Origin: Pseudomonas tehranensis
GTDB lineage: Bacteria; Pseudomonadota; Gammaproteobacteria; Pseudomonadales; Pseudomonadaceae
Assembly: GCF_014268615.1 (NCBI RefSeq)
Contig: NZ_JABWQV010000012.1
Location: 1-55,865 of the forward strand
Length of the DNA: 55,865 bases
Direction of reading: 5' to 3'
Positions 26,238 through 37,281 of this stretch are shown here, piece after piece. The notes beneath the pieces are model-generated. The model ran no database searches, was not told the DNA's origin, and saw only the letters and a list, made by a program, of their open reading frames with translations. The stretch's first letter is position 1. The number at the start of each line of letters is the position of its first letter. Made by a program: the position numbers and the translations under genes.

Positions 26238-26333
26238 TGGCGGAAGGCAGCCGGAGTCGAACCTGCCCGGGAACGGATGCCGTCCCCAACCGGGTTTGAA
26301 GCCCGGCCGCGCCACCGGGCGCGATTGCCTTCC
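26238..26333 (-). tRNA. selC: tRNA-Sec (anticodon TCA)
   Basis: Read on the minus strand, the gene starts GGAAGGCAATCGC and ends TGCCTTCCG-CCA. It has the features of bacterial selenocysteine tRNA: an 8-bp acceptor stem (GGAAGGCA/TGCCTTCC), a long D stem, the anticodon loop CTTCAAA with TCA at 26297-26299, a long variable arm (GGGGACGG/CCGTTCCC) and an encoded CCA. Its length, 96 bases, is right for this tRNA. It lies 7 bases downstream of selB, completing the selAB-C set next to a selenoprotein gene. Confidence 0.96.
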
Positions 26334-26339
26334 TTGAAC

Positions 26340-28256
26340 TCAGTCTTCTTTTTGGGCCAGTGCATTGTCGAGCCGGATGTGGCGCCGGTCGCCAAAGCGT
26401 CGGGTCAGGCCGATTCGGTCGAAGTACTCCAGAATCTGAATACTGCGCTTGCGCCCCAGGCCCACGGCATCGCGAAACGCGGTGACCTGAATCACCGGAT
26501 CATCGCTGGCCAGTTGCACCAGCATAGCCGCCAATCGGCGCACCAGGATCTCGGTATAAAACAAGTCACGGACCACTTGATGCATCAACCCCAAACGCGC
26601 CATCTTGCGCAGCAGCAGGCGTACGGTGGCCTCTTCATGGCTTGTCGCTTTAGCCAGATCACGCACCCACGGTGGATCGAAACCCGCCTGTTCGAACAAC
26701 GGCTGTAATTGTTGCCACAGGGTTTCATCGTCTTCGCTCAATCGCACTTGGTGATCGGGCAAGTGCAGCCAAGGGCCGCTGGCGACGATCGAACCGCTGG
26801 CCAGTAATTCGTTGAGCAGGCTGATAAAGGTCGGCCGGTCCAGCGCGGTGCCGGCGAAGCGACGCAGGCGATCCCTGTCTGGCCCCATTTGATCCGGTTC
26901 GAGTTGATGAAAGCGTGCCAGGTGTTCCAGCAGTGGCGCTTTCAAGGCCTCCCAGCGGGCGGCGCTGAACAGCAACGGCCCTTGCCGCGTATCGATCAAG
27001 CGCACGTCATCGGGCAACACCCAGCTATCGCGCGGACGATTGAACTGGCGTTCCAGACGCTGCGGATCGAGCCCGGTGTCGCTGTTGGCCAGCAGCGCCG
27101 GCAGTGCGTCTTCAAGGCTGGTCGTGGTGGCCAGCGTCTTTAGCTGCGCCAATCTTTCGGGGCTACGGTGGTGTCGGGCCGGGGCGAACGGGTCAAGCAC
27201 CCGGCCACCGCCGAGAGTGCGTTGAGCGCTTTGGTCGCGCAGGATCAAACGATCGCCCTTCACCGCCAGCACCGGCGCGTTCACCCGCAATTGCGCGAAC
27301 ATCTGCTCACCCGGTGCCAGGCTGACGCCCTCCAGCAAGACCACTCGCCCGGTCACGTCCTGAGTGCCGAGATGCACGTGCACTGGCTGAAAGTGCTCGA
27401 AGCTTCGCGCCTCGCTGACCAACAAGGTCATCTCGATATCCAGACGCTGGGGCGGCGCATGCAGCCATTCGGCCAACAACCATTGGCCCCGGTGAACCTG
27501 CTCCAGGGCCAAACGGTCGGCACTCAGGTTCAGCGCGACTCGCTGCCCGGCCGTTGCGCAGTCAGCCGCCTGATTCTGCGCATGCAGGCCTCGCACCCGC
27601 ACCGGTTTGCCCAGCGGACTCAACATCAGCGTATCGCCCACGGCCACTTGGCCAGACAACGCGGTGCCGGTCACCACGATCCCGGCACCGGCCACACTGA
27701 AAGCCCGATCAATCGCCAGGCGAAAACCGCCGCTGGCGCTGCGTTGAAGCACCTCATGTTGCGCATCCAGCAAGGCGTTACGCAGTGCCTCGACGCCTTC
27801 GCCGGTCACACTCGACAGCGCGACTGTCGGCGCGCCGGCATAAGGTCCGGGTGCGAGCAATGCGTCGATCTGTTCTTGGACGGCTTGCACACGAACAGGG
27901 TCGACGCGGTCGCATTTGGTGATTGCAATCAGTGCCCGAGGGATACCCAGCAACTCGACAATCGCCAAATGTTCGCGGGTCTGAGGCATGACACCGTCAT
28001 CGGCCGCCACCACCAACAACACCAAATCAATACCCTGAGCACCGGCGAGCATGTTGTGGGTAAAGCGCTCATGGCCGGGGACGTCGATAAAACCGGTCAG
28101 CGCCGCGCCCGGTTCCAGCGCCGCGTAGATGTAGCCGAGGTCGATGGTCATGCCGCGTTCGCGTTCTTCCCGGCGACGGTCGCCAGCCTGGCCGGTCAGT
28201 GCCTGGAGCAAGGAGGTTTTACCGTGATCGATGTGCCCCGCTGTGCCGACAATCAC
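26340..28256 (-). CDS. selB: Selenocysteine-specific elongation factor SelB
   Basis: From GTG 28256 the protein has about 638 residues, beginning [22 protein letters not shown]. GTPase motifs are GHIDHGKTS (P-loop), DVPGHERF and TKCD, with the switch I region MTIDLGYIY. Elongation-factor domains II and III follow. The C-terminal third has winged-helix repeats that bind the SECIS hairpin (for example [23 protein letters not shown] at the end). An upstream in-frame extension of 65 residues is non-homologous and overlaps selA; it is rejected. GTGA overlap with the selA stop indicates translational coupling. SelB brings Sec-tRNA to the UGA in fdnG. Confidence 0.95.
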   Translation of the reverse strand: MIVGTAGHIDHGKTSLLQALTGQAGDRRREERERGMTIDLGYIYAALEPGAALTGFIDVPGHERFTHNMLAGAQGIDLVLLVVAADDGVMPQTREHLAIVELLGIPRALIAITKCDRVDPVRVQAVQEQIDALLAPGPYAGAPTVALSSVTGEGVEALRNALLDAQHEVLQRSASGGFRLAIDRAFSVAGAGIVVTGTALSGQVAVGDTLMLSPLGKPVRVRGLHAQNQAADCATAGQRVALNLSADRLALEQVHRGQWLLAEWLHAPPQRLDIEMTLLVSEARSFEHFQPVHVHLGTQDVTGRVVLLEGVSLAPGEQMFAQLRVNAPVLAVKGDRLILRDQSAQRTLGGGRVLDPFAPARHHRSPERLAQLKTLATTTSLEDALPALLANSDTGLDPQRLERQFNRPRDSWVLPDDVRLIDTRQGPLLFSAARWEALKAPLLEHLARFHQLEPDQMGPDRDRLRRFAGTALDRPTFISLLNELLASGSIVASGPWLHLPDHQVRLSEDDETLWQQLQPLFEQAGFDPPWVRDLAKATSHEEATVRLLLRKMARLGLMHQVVRDLFYTEILVRRLAAMLVQLASDDPVIQVTAFRDAVGLGRKRSIQILEYFDRIGLTRRFGDRRHIRLDNALAQKED

Positions 28257-29683
28257 CCGTCCCGGCCCTCCTCCTGCAGTTGATTGAGTTGGGCCAACCA
28301 CGCGGCTTCGTCGTCGAGTTGGCGCAGGTCCAGCCAAAGCGCATCGCCGTCGATGCGCCCGAGCACGGGAATCGGCAGCCGACGAAACGCGGCTTCCAGC
28401 CCCATCAATCGCCGCCCGCGCAGACGTTTGGATACGTTGGGCCGCAGGCATAACGCAGCACTCGGTAAGCGCGCCACCGGTTGGCTGCCGCTGCCGATCA
28501 TGCCCAGCGCTGGTACCGCGCTGATGCTCCAGCCGTCACCCAATACCTGTGCCAGTGGCGGTTGCAGGCGTTCGGCCTGGGCGAAGATGTCGGTTTGGGG
28601 GCGGGTCAGCAGGCGCAGACTTGGCAGGCGTTCGGCCAACCGCTCAGGATCGCGGTACAGCGCCAATACGGCTTCGAGGGCTGCCAGGGTTAGCTTGTCG
28701 ACCCGCAGTGCGCGCTTGAGCGGATTCTTCTTGATCTTCGCGATCAGGTCTTTGCGGCCGACTATCAACCCGGCCTGGGGACCGCCGAGCAGTTTGTCGC
28801 CGCTGAAGGTAACGATATCCGCGCCATCGATCAGGGCCTGGCGCACCGTCGGTTCGGCGGGCAGGCCCCAGCGAGTCAGGTCCAGCAGACTGCCGCTGCC
28901 CAAGTCTTCGAGCAGCGGCAGTCCGTGGCGGTGAGCCAACTCCGCCAGTTCAGCCGTCGGCACCCGGGCAGTGAAACCTTCGATTGAGTAATTGCTCGCA
29001 TGTACGCGCATCACCAGGCCACTGCGCGGACCGATGGCCGCCTCGTAATCGCGGGCATGGGTGCGGTTGGTGGTACCCACTTCGTGCAGCCGCACTCCGG
29101 CGCGGGCCATGATGTCGGGAATGCGGAAGGCGCCGCCGATTTCGATCAGTTCACCACGGGAAATGATGCCCTCCTTGCGCGCGCCCAAGCTATTGAGGGC
29201 GAGCAACACGGCGGCGGCGTTGTTGTTGACCACGGTCACCGCTTCGGCGCCGGTCAGTTCGCGGATCAACCCTTCAATCAACTCATCGCGGTCGCCGCGC
29301 TTGCCGCTGTGCAGATCAAATTCCAGATTGAGCGGATAGCGGGCGGCGAGCTGAACGGCTTCGATAGCCGACTCCGGCAGCAACGCGCGCCCAAGGTTGG
29401 TGTGCAGCACCGTGCCGGTGAGGTTGAACACCCGCCGGACCTGGCTGCGATGCTGGATCGCCAGACGCTCACCCACCCTGCCCGCCAATACGTCGGGAGC
29501 TATTTCAACGGCAGCGAGTTCAACCTTGAGCATCGGCTCGCGCAGGTCCTCGAGCAGTTCCCGCAGGCCGGCCAGCAGCGCGTCACGCCCATAACGCTCA
29601 GCCAACACCTGGCAGGCGGGATGGCGCAGCAAGCTGTCAATCGAAGGCAGCCGCAAAACTGGGCTGGCGGAGGTTGCAGACAT
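28253..29683 (-). CDS. selA: L-seryl-tRNA(Sec) selenium transferase
   Basis: The 476-residue protein matches SelA over its full length. Landmarks are [48 protein letters not shown] and [13 protein letters not shown], whose Lys holds the pyridoxal phosphate. It converts seryl-tRNA(Sec) to selenocysteyl-tRNA(Sec) using selenophosphate. Start ATG 29683 follows a gggag SD. SelD, which makes selenophosphate, is not in this window. The gene overlaps selB by 4 bases. Confidence 0.96.
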   Translation of the reverse strand: MSATSASPVLRLPSIDSLLRHPACQVLAERYGRDALLAGLRELLEDLREPMLKVELAAVEIAPDVLAGRVGERLAIQHRSQVRRVFNLTGTVLHTNLGRALLPESAIEAVQLAARYPLNLEFDLHSGKRGDRDELIEGLIRELTGAEAVTVVNNNAAAVLLALNSLGARKEGIISRGELIEIGGAFRIPDIMARAGVRLHEVGTTNRTHARDYEAAIGPRSGLVMRVHASNYSIEGFTARVPTAELAELAHRHGLPLLEDLGSGSLLDLTRWGLPAEPTVRQALIDGADIVTFSGDKLLGGPQAGLIVGRKDLIAKIKKNPLKRALRVDKLTLAALEAVLALYRDPERLAERLPSLRLLTRPQTDIFAQAERLQPPLAQVLGDGWSISAVPALGMIGSGSQPVARLPSAALCLRPNVSKRLRGRRLMGLEAAFRRLPIPVLGRIDGDALWLDLRQLDDEAAWLAQLNQLQEEGRDG

Positions 29684-29762
29684 CAGAGGCTCCCGGAAGC
29701 GAATGACCGTCGCGTCTGAGTGTAGCCGCTGGGCTCATCGGGATAGGCTTAGGAGGACAGGC

Positions 29763-30689
29763 TCAGTCGCCTCCCGGTGCCAGCATCAGATTCGGCGATG
29801 GGCGCTGGTAGCCCTCCTGCTCCAGGCGCATGTCCAGCATCAGGCTGGACAGGTCCGCCGAGAGCGCTTCGGCTTCGGCGTCGTTTTCCAGGTAGCTCAG
29901 TTTCAGGTAGCTGTTGCAGCCGGGGCAGACTTCCGCCCGCAACGGCGCCTGATTGGCAGTATGACGGTCATCCTCGAAGCTGACGTACTGAAGTCCCTTG
30001 CTCTGTTCGCAATACACGCACTTGACCCGCACCGCATGCCATTCGCAAGCGCACAACGAGCACACCAGATAACGCAAACCGTTGTATTTGCCGCGATGAC
30101 GAATCACTCCGGCCATCGCCGGTGAACCGCAGGCCGGGCATTGACTAAGACTGTCGCCGCGCTTGAGTTCAAGGTTCGGTGAGCTCAGCAGCCAACGGCT
30201 CCAGGCCGCTTGCAGCGCTGCACCGAGGAACGGCACCAGCTCTGCCGGCAGCATTGAATACTGTCCGCTGACCAAGGCAATCGCCCACGCCTTGAGCATC
30301 CCCGGGTTGGCACTACGCAAAGTCGCCACGGCGTTTTCTACCGCCGTTTGTGGCGGTGGCTGATAGCGCTGCAACAACGCTTCGAGATACGGCAACCAAA
30401 CGTTTTCGCGCACCAGACTGTCGGCGGCGAACGGTGGCAAACCATGTTCCACGCACACCCGAAGACGTTCGGGATCGGGCATGGCGGCCACGGGCGGCTC
30501 GTCCATCAATTTCTGCTGAGCGTGACACAGCCCCGCGATCAAGCGCAGATAGTCCGCCATGGGATGCCCGTCGGCCAGGTGCTCCAGACGCAGCGCGCGC
30601 AAGGTGAACAGGTTATTCGGTGGCAGGTACAGAAACGGCGGTGAGCTCGCCGCCGCTTCTATCTGCCCAGGCTCAAGGATCGTGGCCAC
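29763..30689 (-). CDS. fdhE: Formate dehydrogenase accessory protein FdhE
   Basis: The 308-residue cytoplasmic protein has the FdhE zinc-ribbon-like Cys motifs: CPACG, CSLCACEW, CVYCEQSKG and CPGCN, in the C-terminal half. The N-terminal half (PFLYLPPNNLFTLRALRLEHLA) is family-typical. FdhE helps mature formate dehydrogenase before Tat export. The start is GTG 30689 with aaggatga just upstream, 4 bases after the fdnI stop region. It is part of the minus-strand fdn-sel operon. Confidence 0.93.
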   Translation of the reverse strand: MATILEPGQIEAAASSPPFLYLPPNNLFTLRALRLEHLADGHPMADYLRLIAGLCHAQQKLMDEPPVAAMPDPERLRVCVEHGLPPFAADSLVRENVWLPYLEALLQRYQPPPQTAVENAVATLRSANPGMLKAWAIALVSGQYSMLPAELVPFLGAALQAAWSRWLLSSPNLELKRGDSLSQCPACGSPAMAGVIRHRGKYNGLRYLVCSLCACEWHAVRVKCVYCEQSKGLQYVSFEDDRHTANQAPLRAEVCPGCNSYLKLSYLENDAEAEALSADLSSLMLDMRLEQEGYQRPSPNLMLAPGGD

Positions 30690-30693
30690 GGGG

Positions 30694-31347
30694 TCATCCT
30701 TTTTTGCTGATCGGTCGCTCAGGCGTCTCGTCTCGGGTCACTTCCCGGTACCAGAGTTCATGGTGTTTTTTCGCCCAGGCACGACTGACTCTGCCACGCA
30801 CCATGGCATGGACCGAACCACGAATCCAGATACCCGCATAGATGTGAATGATGATGCTCAGCACCAGGATGAACCCTGCCAGCGCATGCAGCAGCATCGC
30901 CCAGCGAATACTGGTGATGCCGAAGTACGCGCTGAACCAGGCACGCCAGATCACCAACCCGCTGAACAGCAGCACCAGCATGCAGATCAGCAAGACCCAG
31001 AACAGCACTTTCTGCGCCGGGTTGTATTTGCCGATTGGCGGTACGCCCTCCTCCTCGTTACGCATGACCGTCCCGACGCGCGTGAGCCACAACCGGTCGT
31101 TGGCGCTGAAGTAATTCGCCCGCCAAAAACTGAACACCAGGCCGAGGAACAGCACAAACATCGCCACGCCCATATACGGATGCAGAATGCGCGTCCACGA
31201 ACCGCCGCCAAACAGGTTGCTGAGCCAGAACAATCCCGGATGGAACAAGGCCAGCCCCGACAGCGCGGCCATGAGAAACAGAATCGCCACCAGCCAGTGA
31301 TTGGTGCGCTGGTTGGAGGTGTAGCGCAGGATCGTTTTGTCGTTCAT
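30694..31347 (-). CDS. fdnI: Formate dehydrogenase cytochrome b556 (gamma) subunit
   Basis: The 217-residue inner-membrane protein has four hydrophobic helices: [54 protein letters not shown] and [21 protein letters not shown]. His residues in [22 protein letters not shown] and IIHIYAG can hold the two b-type haems. It takes electrons from the beta subunit and passes them to quinone. ATG overlaps the fdnH stop by four bases (ATGA). Confidence 0.93.
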   Translation of the reverse strand: MNDKTILRYTSNQRTNHWLVAILFLMAALSGLALFHPGLFWLSNLFGGGSWTRILHPYMGVAMFVLFLGLVFSFWRANYFSANDRLWLTRVGTVMRNEEEGVPPIGKYNPAQKVLFWVLLICMLVLLFSGLVIWRAWFSAYFGITSIRWAMLLHALAGFILVLSIIIHIYAGIWIRGSVHAMVRGRVSRAWAKKHHELWYREVTRDETPERPISKKG

Positions 31348-32288
31348 GGCCTGTCCTCCCCGCCGGGTTTCGTCGGATCAAAGGTGTGCACCGATGGATC
31401 GAATTCATGCACCGCCGGGTCGAGGGTGACTGGATGTTCGTCTTCCTCGACCCGTTGTGGCCCGACACGCACGTAATGGAAGAACCCAGCCAGCACCGCC
31501 GCGCCCATGGCCAGCAACGCCAGGGGTTTGCTCAGGCCTTTCCACAGGTCCACCAACGGACTGATCACCGGGTGATCCGGCAACCCGGCATACAACCTGG
31601 GTGTGTCGGCATGGTGCAGCACATACATGACGTGAGTGCCGCCGACGCCTTCGGGGTCATACAAACCGGCGTTTTCGAAACCGCGGCTCTTGAGGTCGAC
31701 GATACGTTCGGCGGCGTGTTCTTTCATGTCTTCCTTGCTGCCGAAAACGATGGCGCCGGTCGGGCAGGTTTTCACGCAGGCCGGCTCCAGCCCCACCGCC
31801 ACCCGGTCCGAACACAGCGTGCATTTATAAGCCTTGTGGTCCTTTTGCGAGATGCGCGGAATGTTGAACGGGCAACCGGTGATGCAATACCCGCAGCCAA
31901 TGCAATGGTCCTGATCAAAGTCGACGATGCCGTTGACGTGCTTGATGATCGCGCCGGGGCTCGGGCACGCCGCCAGGCAGCCGGGCTCGGCGCAGTGCAT
32001 GCAGCCGTCCTTGCGGATCAGCCATTGGAGGTTACCGGCGTCGGTTTCATGCTCGGTGAAGCGCATCAAGGTCCAGGTGTCTGCGCTGAGGTCTTGAGGG
32101 TTGTCGTAAGTGCCGAGGTTGTGACCGACATCGTCGCGCAGCTCGTTCCATTCCGAGCAGGCGACCTGGCAGGCCTTGCAGCCGATGCACTTGGTGGTGT
32201 CGATCAGCTTGGCCACTTCCTCTTGCGTGCGCACCGAGGGCGGCATGGTGGTGGTGGCCGAACGGGCGATGATGTCTTGGCTGGCCAT
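31344..32288 (-). CDS. fdnH: Formate dehydrogenase iron-sulfur (beta) subunit
   Basis: The 314-residue subunit carries four groups of ferredoxin-type Cys: [51 protein letters not shown] and CTLCSDRV with CVKTCPTGA, for four [4Fe-4S] clusters. A single C-terminal membrane helix ([20 protein letters not shown]) anchors it, as in E. coli FdnH/FdoH. It has no Tat signal and would be carried out with the alpha subunit. Its ATG lies directly against the fdnG stop codon. Confidence 0.95.
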   Translation of the reverse strand: MASQDIIARSATTTMPPSVRTQEEVAKLIDTTKCIGCKACQVACSEWNELRDDVGHNLGTYDNPQDLSADTWTLMRFTEHETDAGNLQWLIRKDGCMHCAEPGCLAACPSPGAIIKHVNGIVDFDQDHCIGCGYCITGCPFNIPRISQKDHKAYKCTLCSDRVAVGLEPACVKTCPTGAIVFGSKEDMKEHAAERIVDLKSRGFENAGLYDPEGVGGTHVMYVLHHADTPRLYAGLPDHPVISPLVDLWKGLSKPLALLAMGAAVLAGFFHYVRVGPQRVEEDEHPVTLDPAVHEFDPSVHTFDPTKPGGEDRP

Positions 32289-35200
32289 TTAGACTTTCTC
32301 CACGTTGACCAGGAACGACTTGGATTCCGGGGTCTGTGTGTTGCCATCGCCGAGGAATGGCACCAGGGTGTTGGTCAGGTAACCGTGACGGGTGGCGCCG
32401 GTGAAACCCCAGTGCAACGGGATACCGATCTGGTGCACCACTTGATTGTTGACCTGCAGCGGACGAATCCGCTTGGTCACCACCGCCACCGCTTCGATGT
32501 GCCCGCGCTTGGAACTGACCCGCACCCGGTCACCGGCAGCAATGCCTTTCTCCTTGGCCAGGACTTCGCCGATTTCGACAAACTGTTCGGGCTGGGTAAT
32601 AGCGTTGATCGGGCAATGCTTGGACCAGAAATGGAAATGTTCGGTCAGCCGGTAGCTGGTCGCCGCATAAGGAAAGTCCTTGGCCTGCCCGAGAGTTTCC
32701 CAGACTGAATCGAAGATCCGCCCGGCCGGGTTGCTGGTGGCCTGCTTGTTGTTGGGGTGCATTGGGTTGATGCCAATGGGCGTCTCGAACGGTTCATAGT
32801 GTTCCGGGAATGGCCCTTCGTTCATCTTGTCGAGGGCGAAGAAACGCGCCACGCCTTCGGGGTTCATGATGAACGGGTTGATGCCCGCTTCCGGTGCGGC
32901 GTCGGCCTTGTAATCGGGCACGTCGGTGCCGGTCCAGACCTTGCCGTTCCACCACACCAGCCGTTTTTTCGGGTCCCATGGTTTGCCTTGAGGGTCGCAA
33001 GAGGCGCGGTTATAGAGAATCCGCCGGTTCATCGGCCAGGCCCAGGCCCACCCCGGGTTCTGCTTCATGCCGAAAGGATCGCTGTTGTCACGCCGGGCCA
33101 TCAGGTTGCCCTGCTCGGTCCAGCTGCCGCAGAAAATCCAGCACCCGGACGCCGTGCTGCCATCGTCCTTGAGTTGGCCGAAACCGGACAGTTGCTGACC
33201 CGTCTTGATCACCGCGCCTGAAGCGTCGGTGACATCGGATACGGCGTAGCCGTTGAACTCCCGGGCCAGCTCTTCCGGCGCCGGGTCATCCGGCACTTTG
33301 TAGGGCCAGTCGAGCTTGAGGATCGGCTCGGCCCCGGCACCACCATTAGCCTGGTAACGCTTGCGCAGGCGCAAGAACAGCTCGGCCATGATCTTCACGT
33401 CCGTGCGCGCCTGCCCCGGGCCATCGGCACCCTTCCAGTGCCATTGCAGCCAACGACCGCTGTTGACCAGCGAACCGTTTTCTTCGGCGAAACAGGTGGT
33501 GGGCAGACGGATGACTTCGGTCTGGATCTCGGCCGTTTGCACATCGTTGTAAGGTCCGGCGTTGCGCCAGAACTCCGAGGTTTCGGTGGCCAGTGGGTCC
33601 ATCACCACCAGCCACTTGAGTTTGGCCAGCGCCTTCATTACCCGGTTCTTGTCCGGCAAGGCTGCGATCGGGTTGAAGCCCTGACACATGTAGCCATTGA
33701 CTTCGCCCTTGCCCATCATGTCGAACATTTTCAGGATGTCGTAGCCGGGAATGTCCAGTTTGGGCAGCCAGTCATAGCCCCAGTTATTCTCGGCAGTGGC
33801 ATTGGCGCCGTACCAGGCTTTCATCAGGCTGACGTGAAACTTGCCGTAGTTCTGCCAATAAGACATCTGCCCGGGACGCAGCGGCTTGAGTGCGCGCTTG
33901 GCGATGTAGGCGTTGTAATCCTGTTCGGCCTCGGCCGGCAGGGTCAGGTAACCGGGCAGCAGGTTGGACAGCAAGCCCAAGTCGGTCAGGCCCTGGATGT
34001 TGGAGTGCCCGCGCAGCGCATTGACGCCCCCGCCCGGCATGCCGACGTTGCCCAGCAGCAGTTGCACCATGGCCGCGCTGCGGATCATCTGCGAGCCGGT
34101 CGAATGCTGAGTCCAGCCCAGCGCGTAGAGAATCGTCATGGTTTTGCCCGGTTGCGAGCAGGTGGCGATCTCTTCCCAGATTTTCTGCATTGCATCCACG
34201 GGCATGCCGCAGACCTGACTGGTCAGCTCCAGGGTGTAGCGGCTGTAATGCTGCTTCATTAATTGATAGACGCAGCGTGGGTCTTGCAAGGTCGGGTCGA
34301 CTTTGGCGAAACCGTCCTCGCCGATTTCGTAGCCCCAGCCGGACTTGTCGGTATAGATGCGCTTGCTCGCGTCGTAACCGCTGAACAGCCCATCCTCGAA
34401 GCCGTAGTTGGCCTTGACGATGAATGACAGGTCCGTATAGGCGCGTACGTATTCGTGCTGGATCTTGTCTTCGGTCAGCAGGTAATTGATCAGCCCGCCC
34501 ATGAAGGCAATGTCGGTGCCGGTGCGGATCGGCGCGTAATAGTCGGCCACCGAGGCCGTACGGGTGAAACGCGGGTCGACCACAATCAGCCGCGCCTTGT
34601 TGTGGGCTTTGGCTTCGGTCACCCATTTGAAACCGCAAGGGTGCGCTTCGGCGGCGTTGCCACCCATCACCAGAACCAGATTCGCGTTGGCGATATCGGT
34701 CCAGTGGTTGGTCATGGCACCACGGCCATACGTCGGGGCAAGACTTGCCACCGTCGGGCCATGTCAGACACGTGCCTGGTTATCAAACCCCAGCATGCCG
34801 AGACTGCGAATCACCTTGTGGGTGATGTACCCCGCTTCGTTGGACGATGCCGACGCCGCAAGGAAACCGGTGGTCAGCCAGCGATTCACCGTTTGCCCCT
34901 GGGCGTTGTTCTCGATGAAATTGGCGTCGCGGTCGGCCTTCATCAGGTCGGCGATGCGATCCAGCGCTTCATCCCAGGAGATTCGCGTCCATTGCGTGGT
35001 GCCGGGCTTGCGCACCTGCGGGTACTGGAGACGAGTGGGGCTATGAATGAAATCGAGCAGCCCTGCGCCTTTGGGGCAGAGGGTGCCACGATTGACGGGA
35101 TGGTCGGCATCGCCTTCGATGTGGATGATGCTCTGGGCGACATTCTTCGCATTGTCACCCAGGCTGTACATGATCAAACCGCAACCGACCGAGCAGTACG

Positions 35201-35354
35201 GGCAGGTGTTGCGGGTTTCATGGGTATGGGCGAGCTTGAAATGACGCACTTGTTCGGCGAAAGCTGGCGTCGGGGCCATGCCCAGCGCGCCGAGGCTTGA
35301 GCCCGCAAGGCCGAGACCAGCGACCTTGAAGAACTGACGACGGTTGAGGTCCAT
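32289..35354 (-). CDS. fdnG: Formate dehydrogenase molybdopterin (alpha) subunit, selenoprotein
   Basis: One gene read through an in-frame TGA at 34764-34766 gives 1021 residues including selenocysteine at 197. The N-terminus has a Tat signal (NRRQFFKVAGLGLAGSSLG) and a [4Fe-4S] motif (CPYCSVGCGL). The site reads NQARV-U-HGPTVASLAPTYGRGAM, the same context as the selenocysteine of E. coli FdnG/FdoG. Reading stays in frame on both sides, and a SECIS hairpin lies directly downstream. Molybdopterin-oxidoreductase motifs continue to the end (ATRHGYLTNTL). The enzyme oxidises formate in the periplasm. An SD (aggag) precedes the ATG. Without recoding one would wrongly annotate two genes or a pseudogene. 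Confidence 0.95.
34724..34766 (-). promoter_or_regulatory. UGA selenocysteine codon with bacterial SECIS hairpin
   Basis: Starting from the TGA (34766-34764), the minus-strand RNA can fold with a lower stem GGCC/GGCC (RNA positions 7-10 and 40-43 from the U of UGA). The apical stem is GGCA/UGCC around the loop AGUCU. The loop with its exposed GU, and its distance from the codon, match the E. coli fdnG element. It is the SelB docking site. Confidence 0.85.
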
Positions 35355-35414
35355 CGTGCACTCCTGATCAGGTGGAAACCCGGTGCATTGGCCGGATTTT
35401 TCTGGACGATCACG

Positions 35415-35439
35415 GTGACGGCAACGGAACTACCGTCAC
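35415..35439. promoter_or_regulatory. Inverted repeat upstream of fdnG
   Basis: The arms gtgacgg (35415-35421) and ccgtcac (35433-35439) enclose 11 bases, about 60-85 bases upstream of the fdnG start. It may be a regulator site or a leader hairpin. I found no clear sigma-70 or sigma-54 boxes around it. Confidence 0.35.
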
Positions 35440-35529
35440 TTCAAACTGTAGACAATGCTGTTTTTTGTGGTGGAAAAACCGACCGTCGGGTAATGCTGCC
35501 AGCCAGCCAGACACATAATTAACGAAGAT

Positions 35530-37281
35530 CTACTGTGGGAGCGAACCTGCTCGCGATGACGGCGGCACATTCAACAGCGGTGCCGACTGCCCCGCCGCCA
35601 TCTCGGCTTGAACCGGACCCGGTGTGACAATCTGCTTGAGATCGATATGTTTCCATTCAGGCGTCGCCCCCAGCCGCGCATTGAAGCGGTAGTTGAAGGT
35701 AAAGGCGTCTTCGGTCGGCTGGCTCAGGGATTTTCCATAAGTCGCTTCAACACCGGCCGGGTCGTACCCCATCAACTGCAACAGCGTCGGGAAGATGTTG
35801 TAGTGGCTGGAGCGGTCCTTGTTCTGTGCCCACGCCCGCTGCCAATCCAGGGTCTGCAACCGCGCGCCTTCTATGACCACCAGCGGCACCAGCCCTTCCT
35901 CCGCCACCGGGTCACCGCCGCAGTGGGTATTGAGCCCGGGGTTGCCGCGCTCGTGAAGGTCCTGACCGTGGTCGGAGGTGTAGATGAGCACGGCGTTGCC
36001 TAAATCGGCCTGCTGGAAGATCCGCCTGAAGAACTCTCCGACATTCCACAGCAAAGTGTTCTGGTAAGCGTTGCGGTATAGCTCCCAGTCACGGGTCCGG
36101 CCATCAAAACCGTCACGCTGGCCGGTATCGGCGACTTCGAGAAAGCGCCCACGCGGCAGTGCGGGACGATAGCTCATGAACTCATCCGGGTATTTGTCGT
36201 GCACGGGAAAATGCGCACCGAGCTTGTTCACCACCACCAGTTCGGCCCGGTCATTGCCCAGTCGCTCGATCAGTTGCGCTGCAACCGCCATGTCTCGCTC
36301 GAATACCGGGGTGCGGTCGAACTGCACGAAGTCGTCGATATCGTTTTTTTCGGTGTCGGTCATCAGGTTCTGAAGGTGACCACCGGTACGCTGGGCGTCG
36401 ATATAGACCGTGCGCAACCCGGCGTTTTTAGCGTATTGCCAGATCGACGGCAACGTGCTGTTGATGCGCACGTAATCGGCCCGGGTGCCGCCGTAACGCA
36501 AGGTGACGTTGGTGTCGGCGCTGCAGTTGGCAATGGAAGCGGCGTAACCGAAATTGAACACCTGCACCCCATCGGGTGGCGTCTTGAGGCCCGTGTGCAC
36601 GCCGAACGGCGTATTAATATCCAGATAATTACCAGCGACGCTTTCATCGATGATCAGCACAATATCATGCTCAATCGGCGATGTTGGCCGCGTCAGGCGG
36701 ATCGGCTCCCGAGGACCGACGGTGTTGTGCAGGGCTTCGTAAACGAACAGATTCAGATAGGCCAGCGGTGTGTACATCACCGGCAGCCCCCGCGCGCCCT
36801 CGCCCGCCCGGACGAACAGGACACCACTGAGCAACAACACGCCCAACACAGGCGCGGCGATGGGCAAATAACCGGGCAATGACACCGACCGCCGAGGCTT
36901 GAGACCCAGTCCCAACAGCAGCAACAGGCCACCGGTGGCGGCGCTGACAATCACTTCGCGGTACTGCGAAGCCGCCTCCCCGATAAAACCACCCGAATAC
37001 ACCAGCGACACAAACTGGCTGTACGTCAGGTAGCTGTCGGTCACCCGCGTGTAAACCTCGAAGAACACCGCCGAACCAAACATTACCAGTGCGAACAGAT
37101 GACGCACGAAGGTCTGGCGAATGTACGCACTCATCCACAGCGCCACCACCAGTACCACGAACATCGCGCCGAACAGCAACGTGGCGAAACCCAAACCCAA
37201 GGCATTCAGACGGTCAAGGTAATAGTCATATCCCCTGATCAGGTAGAGCACCAGCAACAGTTCCTTGAGGTATCGGAGCAT
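35530..37281 (-). CDS. Membrane sulfatase/phosphoethanolamine transferase-like protein
   Basis: From ATG 37281 the 583-residue protein has about five N-terminal membrane helices (to about residue 160) and a periplasmic alkaline-phosphatase-fold domain. Metal and catalytic blocks are HDIVLIIDESVAGNYLD (Asp-Glu ligands near 212), NCSADTNVTLR (probable nucleophile Thr near 257), IYTSDHGQDLHERG and NTHCGG. This layout is that of EptA-like enzymes that move phosphoethanolamine to lipid A or glycans. Substrate is unproven. The last dozen codons and the stop lie in a REP element, so the C-terminus (NVPPSSRAGSLPQ) is probably not conserved. The gene ends against the fdn locus and its start is 378 bases from the divergent exopolysaccharide operon. 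Confidence 0.85.
   Translation of the reverse strand: MLRYLKELLLVLYLIRGYDYYLDRLNALGLGFATLLFGAMFVVLVVALWMSAYIRQTFVRHLFALVMFGSAVFFEVYTRVTDSYLTYSQFVSLVYSGGFIGEAASQYREVIVSAATGGLLLLLGLGLKPRRSVSLPGYLPIAAPVLGVLLLSGVLFVRAGEGARGLPVMYTPLAYLNLFVYEALHNTVGPREPIRLTRPTSPIEHDIVLIIDESVAGNYLDINTPFGVHTGLKTPPDGVQVFNFGYAASIANCSADTNVTLRYGGTRADYVRINSTLPSIWQYAKNAGLRTVYIDAQRTGGHLQNLMTDTEKNDIDDFVQFDRTPVFERDMAVAAQLIERLGNDRAELVVVNKLGAHFPVHDKYPDEFMSYRPALPRGRFLEVADTGQRDGFDGRTRDWELYRNAYQNTLLWNVGEFFRRIFQQADLGNAVLIYTSDHGQDLHERGNPGLNTHCGGDPVAEEGLVPLVVIEGARLQTLDWQRAWAQNKDRSSHYNIFPTLLQLMGYDPAGVEATYGKSLSQPTEDAFTFNYRFNARLGATPEWKHIDLKQIVTPGPVQAEMAAGQSAPLLNVPPSSRAGSLPQ
35533..35566. repeat. REP element inside the 3' end of a gene
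   Basis: The sequence tgtgggagcgaacctgctcgcgatgacggcgg is one base off the window core. It overlaps the last codons of the sulfatase-like gene, so those codons come from the repeat. Confidence 0.8.

Noticed and set aside
28257..28451. N-terminal extension of SelB by 65 residues
   Set aside because: It overlaps selA and reads as a shadow; the family start [14 protein letters not shown] is preceded by a GTG that overlaps the selA stop.
34751..34766. fdnG split into two genes or a pseudogene by TGA
   Set aside because: The frame is continuous on both sides. The context NQARV-U-HGPTVASLAP equals that of known selenocysteine formate dehydrogenases, a hairpin follows, and selA, selB and selC lie next door.
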